Part shown: positions 57,187 through 64,000 of the stretch, in pieces | How positions within the stretch are numbered: position 1 is the stretch's first letter | Layout of the letters: every line of letters begins with the position of its first letter | Assembly (NCBI GenBank): GCA_003313425.1 | Contig: NHZP01000029.1 | Coordinates: forward strand, 620,001-684,000 | Source: Pseudopyrenochaeta lycopersici | Taxonomy: Eukaryota > Ascomycota > Dothideomycetes > Pleosporales > Pseudopyrenochaetaceae | Length of the DNA: 64,000 nucleotides | Reading direction: 5' to 3' | Notes under the pieces: model-generated | Seen by the model: only the letters and a program-made list of their open reading frames with translations | The model's database searches: none | Told to the model about the DNA's origin: nothing | Program-made: the position numbers and the translations under genes

Positions 57187-57744
57187 AACCTTAGAAACTT
57201 TAAAAAATATAATAACTTAAGGTTATTAGTTTCCTAGTCATAGTAAATATTTTATAGCCTAGTAATAGTAATTACTATAAAGAATTAACGTTACTTTTAA
57301 GAACTAAGTACTAAAACTAGAAACTTCTATACTAATAGTATAAGTTTGTACTATTAAATATTACTATATATCTATACTACAGATTATATAAGCGTTTAAG
57401 CTTTATTCTATTTTTAGAATTAGTAATTACTATTACTATAAGCAATTAGTAATAGTAATTACTATTACTATTACAAAAATTCTAAATAGTAATTACTAAT
57501 TACTAAGTAATAGTAATTACTAACAGTACCTAGTAATAGTAATTACTATTACTTAGTAAAACGGCAACCCTGGTCTTAGTTAAAGTAACTTAATTTAAAA
57601 GGAAATAGATAAAATAGCAGATACCTCTTACCTTTAGGGGAGAGGTGCTGCCTAAATATATAAGCTAGATTAGGCTAATCCTAATCTAGCTATCTAGCTA
57701 AGTAAAAGGTAAAAGGTAATAGTTATCTTTTACCTACGTCTAGT

Positions 57745-57860
57745 AACTTAGTGTTACGAACAGAAGTAGGTGTTACAATCCTGCTGAGACCCTGTCCCAG
57801 CGGCCCCAACGGGACCTCGTGGACATTAGACAGATAACCGAGATCACGTGACGTACTTAG
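57745..57860. other. GC-rich island inside the AT-rich block
   Basis: About 100 bp of balanced composition (starting near GTTACGAACAGAAGTAGG and including CCAGCGGCCCCAACGGGACC and TCACGTGACG) within otherwise AT-only sequence. It might be the unmutated part of a solo LTR or other insert, but no TG...CA pair or target duplication could be fixed. Confidence 0.3.
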
Positions 57861-58860
57861 TTAATTAGTATAATTAGTGACACTAAGCACACTAAGTATA
57901 CTAAGTAACCTGCATAATCTCTATATATATAGATTATTATACTAAACTCTTATAGATTATTATATTTAACTTAATATTATACTTTATAGTATAGTAATAC
58001 TAATACTAATTATTCTTAACCCTTTATACTCTTTATAGAAGCGCCCTCTTACTATTTTAGTATTAAACCCTTTATCTACTAAGTCTCTTACTCTATTCTT
58101 AAGAACTAACTTTATAGTCTTATTAGTTATCTTTACTAATAGCTTTTAAGATCTTTATACTTTAAATACTTTTAAGATAAGTAATACTTCTATAGATAAA
58201 GAGACCTATTAAGTATAACTTACTATATAAGTTAATATACTTACTATAAATAGATAAGTTATAAGACTTAACTTATTTATAAGTAGGGTTGCTACTTTTT
58301 AGTAATTACTAACTTTAAAATTAGCTAGATATAATATATTAGTTATATAACTTAATATTACTTTCTATTTCAGTATTATAGCTTAAAAAAACTACTACTT
58401 TCTAATATATAGCTATATAAAGTATTAGTACTTTTAATAGTATTAATAGTAGTAGTAATAATACTAGTAAATTATATAAAATTTAATATTAATATTATAT
58501 ATACTATTATTAGTAGAGTAAAAAAGATATATATTTTAAATAGTTATAATAGTTAAGATAGTTAAGAACCTTAAGAACTTTAGAAACTTAAAGGACCTTA
58601 AGCCTTAAGAACCGTAAGCCTTAAGAAATTTAGAAATCTTAAGGACATTAAGCCTTAAGAACCTTAGAAATCTTAAGAAATTTAAGAACTTTAGAAGCTT
58701 TTAGAATTTTAGAAACTTTTAGAACTTTAGAAACTTTTAGAACCTTAAGAACTTTAAATTACTTAGCTTTGTTTTATTTAATATACTTTTATAAGCTCTA
58801 CTAAGTACTAAGTAAATATTTTTATTATTACTTAATTTATATTAAAATTACTTTTATTAC

Positions 58861-60709
58861 TAACGTGAGCGGCAAGCGAAACGCCCAGGTAAGCGAAACG
58901 CCCACTCTTGCCAAGACCACACCTCCTCTACCTTTAACTGCAATGTCTCAACAACTCAATATTGAATTACTCCCTTGTGAGGATAGAATTATCTTAGCTA
59001 TCCAAGCAATGAAAAAAGACGCGACATTAAGTGACCGACGAGCTGCAGCAGTCTACAACGTTCCTAGAAGGACTCTCCGCGACCGACGCGCTGGAAAGCT
59101 TTCACGACGCGACAGCCAACCCAACTCGTCAAAGCTTAACAGGCACGAGGAAGACGCGATTATCCAATATATAAGGAAGCTAGACGCGCGAGGATTTGCC
59201 CCTACACTGTCTTATCTCCGTGAGATAGCGAATCAGTTGCTGGCTGCTCGTGGTAGTGGCCAGGTGGGAGAAAAATGGGCCAGAAACTTCGTCTCTCGTA
59301 AGCCTGAGATTAAATCCCAACTAAGTAGGCCACGCGACTACCAGAGAGTCCTATGCAGCGATCCAGCTGTTATTAGCCCCTGGTTTGACCTTGTACGCAA
59401 CATCAAAGCCAAGTACGGCGTCCTAGATGAAGATACCTATAACTTTGACGAGACTGGCTTTACTATGGGCGTAGGAGGGTCCGTCAAGGTGGTAACTGCG
59501 TCTGAGAGACGTACTCGACCACTGGGGATACAACCTGGCAACCGCGAGTGGGTGACGTTGATTGCTGGTATCAACGCTATGGGCTGGACAATTCCACCCT
59601 TCATTATCTTCAAAGCCAAGAACCACGACAAGTCCTGGTTGCCTGATCTATCTAAGGGCTAGCGTATAGGCCTTAGTAAGAACGGCTGGACCAACAACGA
59701 ACTTGGTCTAGCCTGGCTACAGCACTTTATCCAGCATACAGCAGCCTGGACAGTAGGCAGTCACCGGCTACTAGTAATTGATGGCCACGAGAGCCATAAT
59801 TCACTTGCCTTCCAGGATCTATGTGAGGAGAACAAGATAATTACCCTCTGTATGCCTTCCCATTCATCCCATATCCTGCAGCCGCTTGATGTGGGCTGCT
59901 TTGCGCCATTGAAGCAGGCATACCGGCGAGAGATTAGGGTCTTGGCAGACAGTCACATCACCCACATTGACAAAAAAGCATTCCTAGCTTCCTTTAAGGA
60001 GGTATTCGAGACCTCGTTCTCACAGCAGAATATTCTATCTAGCTTCCAAGCAACTGGCCTAGTCCCACACAGCCCAGAGGTGGTGCTATCAAAGCTTGAG
60101 GTGAAGCCTCGCACGCCGACACCACCTCTACCAGGGCCCACCCCCTGGCACCCCAAAACACCCAGCAACGCCTGGGAGATAGAGGCTCAAACAACACTAA
60201 TTATGAAGAGGATTCGTGACCATAAGAGTTCCTCTCCTGATTCTATCATTGAGATGGTGTTACAAGTTAAAAAGGGATCAACATTGAAGGTACACTCACA
60301 CACGTTGCTGGAAGCTAGAGTAGCTGGTCTTGAGCAGGCAAATAGAGCTGCTTCTGAGCGGAAAAAGCGTAAGAAAAAGCGGATCTAGCAGGGAGGGACC
60401 CTATCAAAGGAGGAGGGAGAGGACTTAATTACTCAGAGGGACGTTGATGCCTAACTTGAGGTGGAGAGGCGTGCGGAGAGGGCTCAAACAGGTGCTAGTA
60501 CAAGGGGTATCTGACGCTGTAAAACTTGTGGAGAGGCAGGACACAATAAGCGCACGTGTAAGAAAGATATAGTAGAAGTAGAGGATTAATTTAAGCTACT
60601 ATAAGCTATAGTAGCTTTTTGTAGGACTGAGTTGTTAACGTGCAAAGTTGTAAAGCTTGGTGGGGTGGGCGTTTCGCTTACCTGGGCGTTTCGCTTGCCG
60701 CTCACGTTA
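58861..60709 (+). mobile_element. Fot1/pogo-type (Tc1-mariner superfamily) DNA transposon
   Basis: The element is 1845 bp (58863-60707), flanked by TA duplications (58861-58862 and 60708-60709). Terminal inverted repeats are 43 bp and identical by eye (58863-58905 and 60665-60707), starting ACGTGAGCGGCAAGCGAAAC; each contains two direct copies of AAGCGAAACGCCCA separated by GGT. Length, TA target and TIR size match fungal Fot1 elements. Its composition is clearly GC-richer than the flanks, so it arrived after most of the surrounding mutation. The internal transposase gene is intact in frame but interrupted by stops (see next entry). Confidence 0.93.
58943..60589 (+). pseudogene. Fot1/pogo-type transposase, interrupted by four nonsense codons
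   Basis: One continuous frame of 549 codons from ATG 58943 (MSQQLNIELL) to TAA 60587-60589, near the 542 aa of Fot1. Domains in order: psq-type helix-turn-helix (about 8-50, with VYNVPRRTLRDRRAG), CENP-B/Tc5-type HTH (about 60-130), and a DDE_1 catalytic domain with Asp in YNFDETGF, VIDGHESHNS and LQPLDVGCFAPLK. A basic coiled segment ERKKRKKKRI follows and then a CCHC knuckle CKTCGEAGHNKRTC. In-frame stops are TAG 59660-59662 (between the first and second catalytic Asp), TAG 60386-60388, TAA 60452-60454 and TGA 60512-60514. Each can arise by one C-to-T change from CAG, CAG, CAA and CGA. There is no frameshift. Confidence 0.9.
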
Positions 60710-60806
60710 TAATATTTATAATTTTAGTATTTTTATTAACCTAGTTATTTAGAAAAGAGCTTAACTCTAACTTACGAGTATGTATATAAGATTTCTTAGC
60801 TTAAAG

Positions 60807-61767
60807 CAGTGATAGGCGAAATTAGTAAAATTAGTAAATTAGTAATTACTAATTCTTCTATGTTACTAATTTACTAATTAGTAATTACTAATTTATAAAA
60901 AGTTAAATAATATTATATAAAACTATTATAAGCTTATAGATAAATACTAGTAAGTAGTAAGTAAGACACTAGTAATAGTTAGCAGTAGTGATAGGCAAAA
61001 ATTAGTAATTACTATTTTATTAAATTTTTTAAAAGGTTTATATTAAATTACTTAGTAATCCTAAAATTCTAATATTCTAGAATAGGATACTACTTAATCT
61101 AAAGATTAACTTTAGGATTTTAGAATTTCTTAAATAGGCCTAGTTCCTTAATAATAAATTTTTTAAGAAAAAAAATAGTAAGCTAAATAGTACTAACTAA
61201 TTTACTAATTTAGCTTACTATTTTTTTTCTTCTTAAATTTTTTCCTAAAGAACTAAGCCTATTTAAGAAATTCTAAAATTCTAAAGTTAATCTTTAGATT
61301 AAGTAGTATTCTATTCTAGAATATTAGAATTTTAGGATTACTAAGTAATTTAATATAAACTTTTTAAAAAAATAGTAATTACTAGTTTTTAATAGTAAGC
61401 TCCCATCACTGTAATATATATATTAAAGAGAGGGATTTATTTAAAGAGTATTTAGAATCTCCTTTAGGAGAAATAGACTTTTTAAACTCTATTATAGATA
61501 GTTACTAGCTAAATTAGTTAGTTTAAGCCTTTTAATTCTATATAATATACTTTATATAGTAGTATTATACTATCTAAGGTAGATAAATCTTGATAGAAAT
61601 ACGTAGTTCCTTCTAAATATATATTTTTATATTCTTATTTACTAATTAGTAATTACTAATTTATTTACTAATTTACTAATTAGTAATTACTAATTTATTT
61701 ACTAATTTACTAATTAGTAATTACTAAAAACCAAAAATTAGTAATTACTAGTAAGTACCCATCACTG
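60807..61767. mobile_element. 961-bp hAT-like element with 8-bp target duplication, copy C
   Basis: It starts CAGTGATAGGC and ends ACCCATCACTG, with flanking direct repeats GCTTAAAG at 60799-60806 and 61768-61775, exact over 8 bp as in hAT insertions. Its interior is TAGTAATTACTA-rich and contains the 426-bp copy B. No open frame of note; non-autonomous. Confidence 0.75.
60986..61411. mobile_element. 426-bp fold-back hAT-like MITE, copy B (inverted relative to copy A)
   Basis: Same length as copy A and, read on the minus strand, the same sequence apart from scattered differences. It starts TAGTGATAGG and ends CCCATCACTG. It is also palindromic throughout. The flanking octamers (GTTAGCAG and TAATATAT) do not match, so either the duplication has decayed or the copy was moved with its host element C. 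Confidence 0.7.
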
Positions 61768-62300
61768 GCTTAAAGTAGTAGTTTTTAATATATAATAAAA
61801 CTTAAAATAATTGATATATAGTCTATAATTAAAGTATTAGTTTTAGGTAGTTTATAATAAAAAAAACTGTACTTTTAGCTTATAACTAATCTATAAAAGT
61901 TTTTAAGCTAAATATATAAAATTACTTTTTATAATTAGTTAAGTAGTATCATACTAGGTCTATTATATATAATAATTAATATAGATTTTTAATAAAATAC
62001 TACTAGCTATTTAAAAATATTATAATTTAACTAAAGAAAGTTTTCTAAACTTTTTATATTTTAAAACTAAAATATATTATATAAATAAGTAAATAAGACG
62101 TTAGAACTTTCCTATTTCTAATTAAATTCTTATATAGTTTTATATATAGTTTTATATATAGTATTTTATATAGCTATTAACTATAGTTATATAAAATTCT
62201 ATACTTATTTCTATAAATAGAAATAAAGTTTTAAAATTAGTAATTAGTAATTACTATTACTATTATAAAGATTATATCTTTTTATAAGCTTTTAAGTTAT

Positions 62301-63220
62301 AAATAGCTCTATCTTATAGAGCGTATGTAACAAAGTATCGTGAATCTGAACCTTAGTGTTACAGTATGGTTGCGCTAGATCTTCTCGGGAGCTAGCGCGC
62401 ACCGTAACAGACATGCTTAAAACCTGCGCTAGCTGCGCAGAGTAGGAATAATAAGTATTATTCTCTCCTATAGCTAAGTAATAGTGTGGAGTTAACAAGG
62501 TGGTTCGGCACAATCCCGCAGTTCTGGTGTTGTGAATGAGAGGTAACGTTGGAATCAAACGTGCGTGAATAACAGGAGCAGCCCTGCCTGTGCAGTCTGC
62601 CAGAAACGAAGGTAAGTATGGAGCCTGATTAAAAGTAATAAACAAAATGGTCTGAAATCTCATTAAATTGACGTAGCTAATGCACTAGCTACTTCGCAAA
62701 ATCTCAGTTTTGAAGTGAATTCTCGTGGTGTGTGGTGCATTTTGTTGAGATCTCTCGCATCTCCAAGTCTTATCATTAAATCTCGCTAACAAAGGAAACC
62801 TATCATCACCTGATTGCCTAGGTACCCTGTGCAACGGCACAAACCTCCCCTACTTCGAGCTCAGTCCTATTAAGCTCACAACTCCTACTTATTGTTCCTT
62901 CTCTTCGCAAGTAGAACTACTAGCAGGAGGAGAAGAGAACTAGGAAAAGGAAAGAAAGAAAGAAAGAAAGAAAGAAATTGTTGCCCTACGAATAAAGGGA
63001 AGGCAGCATAGGCTGCATTTCTGTAGGAGGAGCAGTCCTCGTAATTGTGTAGGTTCCTTTATGAACTCCCGCACTTCATCGTTAAATCTCCTAAAGATAG
63101 TAGGAAAAATAAAAGAAAATGCGCCTTAACTTTACTGTTAAAGACGCTAGCAAGTATACTATCGTCCTAGTATCCCTTAAATAACCTAGAGGTACTTAGC
63201 TAATCAGAGTCTGTTAAGCC
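62301..63220. other. Transition region with no supported gene
   Basis: Composition is again mixed. A 123-codon minus-strand frame (62292-62663) has no family signature. Around 62324-62412 a stretch bounded by GTAACA/TGTTAC-like ends might be an LTR fragment. A GAAA microsatellite lies at about 62951-62978. Confidence 0.4.
62951..62978. repeat. GAAA tetranucleotide microsatellite
   Basis: Several perfect GAAA/AAAG copies in a row within an A/G-rich stretch. Confidence 0.85.
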
Positions 63221-64000
63221 TTACTTCTTCTTCTTAATCTCCTTAATCCTCTTACTACGACGAGGAGTCTGCGACGGTGTATGCAGATTTAACGCGCTTA
63301 TGTTAGGTTGCGCTTGCCTAGGACGAGAAGGCGCAGGAGGAGGTCCTATAGGTGACTGACCAGGCGAATACTGACCTAGCGCCTGTTACTGCGATGACGA
63401 CCTTTGTGAACTAGCATAAGTTGAAGTCTGTAGAGACTTAGTTGCGCTTCGGATAGACAGGCGCCTTAGTTTCTCCTTCCTGTCTAGCATCCTAGCAGCC
63501 TTACTATTAGGATTATTAAAAAGCTCCTTAAGAACCTTGTCTAGGGCAGTGCGTTGTTTAACCTGCCTATTATACTTCTACTACTTAGCTTCCTAAGCTA
63601 GATTTATACCTTTATTTAAAAAGAACGACCTATTAGGTACGCTAATATCTTTATCTTCCTTAAAAGTAAGCTTCTTATAATGCTAGTAGATAACCTAATA
63701 CTCTTTAATTATTTTTACTATAGCCTTCTTAGTATCCTTAATAAATTAATAGATTAAACTAGGGTTAGGCTGATCTGTGAATAAGTTAGTTAGTTCCTCT
63801 AAAACTAGCAGAGAATCCTATCTTAGCTAACAGTTTACAGCCTTAGTAATGTTTAACGAGTACACTAGTGTAATATCTCTAGGAAAGGCCTACTTAACGC
63901 CGCTATAGTAATTTAAGTGTCTAGACGGTGACTTTGGCGCGGCAGTTAAGCTTTAAAAGGCAGCAGCAAGCTCTTAATAGGAGCCTATCTCAGGAATCTC
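63221..64000 (-). pseudogene. Decayed coding frame, many stops, unrecognised, continues past the right edge
   Basis: Read on the minus strand from the last base of the window, one frame of 260 codons ends at TAA 63223-63221. It contains about twelve internal stops, all TAG or TAA and none TGA, as expected if glutamine (CAG/CAA) or tryptophan codons were hit by C-to-T or G-to-A change. Between the stops it reads like protein: FPRDITLVYSLNITKAVNC, PNRSFFLNKGINLA, QRTALDKVLKELFNNPNSKA. The C-terminus is Pro/Ser-rich with QSPIGPPPAPSRPRQAQPN and ends in basic PRRSKRIKEIKKKK. It looks like the C-terminal part of a transposon or accessory gene; I do not recognise the family. Confidence 0.55.

Larger units (their letters stand above)
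54742..57572. mobile_element. Candidate degraded hAT-like element bounded by CAGGGTTGCCG
   Basis: CAGGGTTGCCGTTTT at 54742 is matched, inverted, by AAAACGGCAACCCTG ending at 57572, and both ends continue into TAGTAATTACT-rich sequence. CAGGG-type ends are common in hAT transposons. The 8-bp flanks (ATATATTA and GTCTTAGT) do not match, so the two ends may belong to different insertions. Inside are a 426-bp fold-back element, two ATG-less reading frames and a 9-bp minisatellite. A related end, TAGGGTTGCTACTTT, occurs at 58276. Confidence 0.4.
54235..62300. repeat. AT-rich, RIP-like transposon-filled block
   Basis: Base composition falls abruptly to mostly A and T, with CpA/TpG dinucleotides scarce and TpA abundant, the footprint of repeat-induced point mutation in ascomycetes. 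It contains many TAGTAATTACTA-type inverted motifs, hAT-like termini and an inserted GC-richer Fot1-type transposon. Parts not listed separately (54235-54741, 57573-58862, 60710-60806, 61776-62300) hold only degraded repeat sequence. Between about 58560 and 58760 there is a degenerate CTTAAG/AACTTTAG-like tandem series. Confidence 0.85.

Noticed and set aside
58865..59662. Treating the first 265-codon frame as a complete transposase
   Set aside because: It begins with a GTG inside the terminal inverted repeat and ends before two catalytic Asp residues that continue in the same frame after the TAG.

Overview
This window reads as nuclear DNA of a filamentous ascomycete, most likely a Dothideomycete of the Pleosporales type. 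The evidence is short spliceosomal introns (about 44-130 nt, mostly near 50, with GTAAGT-like donors and CTAAC/CTGAC branch sites), Zn2Cys6 regulators, fungal housekeeping families, and a sharp switch into an AT-rich block that looks mutated by RIP (repeat-induced point mutation). No organism name can be read from the sequence. All exon maps below were made by eye from frame, splice consensus and family knowledge.

Layout. 1-10.3 kb is a dense housekeeping block: a nuclear proteasome tether (Cut8/Sts1, cut by the left edge), the exosome helicase Mtr4, cytochrome oxidase subunit Cox8 head-to-head with Mtr4, and Elongator subunit Elp1. 10.3-19.3 kb holds an uncertain ABM-like gene, a dihydroceramide delta-4 desaturase, a four-TM SUR7/PalI-like protein and a seven-exon Zn2Cys6 regulator. 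An intron-containing tRNA-Ala(AGC) lies at 21.1 kb. 22-41 kb is looser accessory sequence: a Baeyer-Villiger-type monooxygenase, an AA8-AA12 haem/PQQ sugar dehydrogenase, a CoA-hydratase-family protein, a second Zn2Cys6 regulator, a GH6 cellulase and a PL1 pectate lyase, separated by long gene-poor gaps. 41-46 kb returns to housekeeping: mitoribosomal protein mS23 head-to-head with a mitochondrial PPR protein, then an acyl-CoA dehydrogenase ending in a PTS1-like tripeptide. 49-54.2 kb is a compact trio (MFS transporter, BBE-type FAD oxidase, SDR) that could be a small metabolic cluster.

The SDR stop codon at 54,224 is followed almost at once by the AT-rich block, which runs to about 62.3 kb. 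It contains a full-length Fot1/pogo-type DNA transposon (58,863-60,707, TA duplication, 43-bp inverted repeats, transposase broken by stops that C-to-T changes can explain), two 426-bp fold-back elements, a 961-bp element with an 8-bp duplication that contains one of them, a 9-bp minisatellite, and two long stop-poor reading frames that lack any ATG. From 62.3 kb composition recovers, but 63.2-64.0 kb carries another decayed coding frame.

Together: a gene-dense core segment, a plant-cell-wall-degrading segment (GH6, PL1 with CTGGGG repressor-type sites, AA8-AA12), and a small oxidoreductase/transporter trio against a transposon graveyard.
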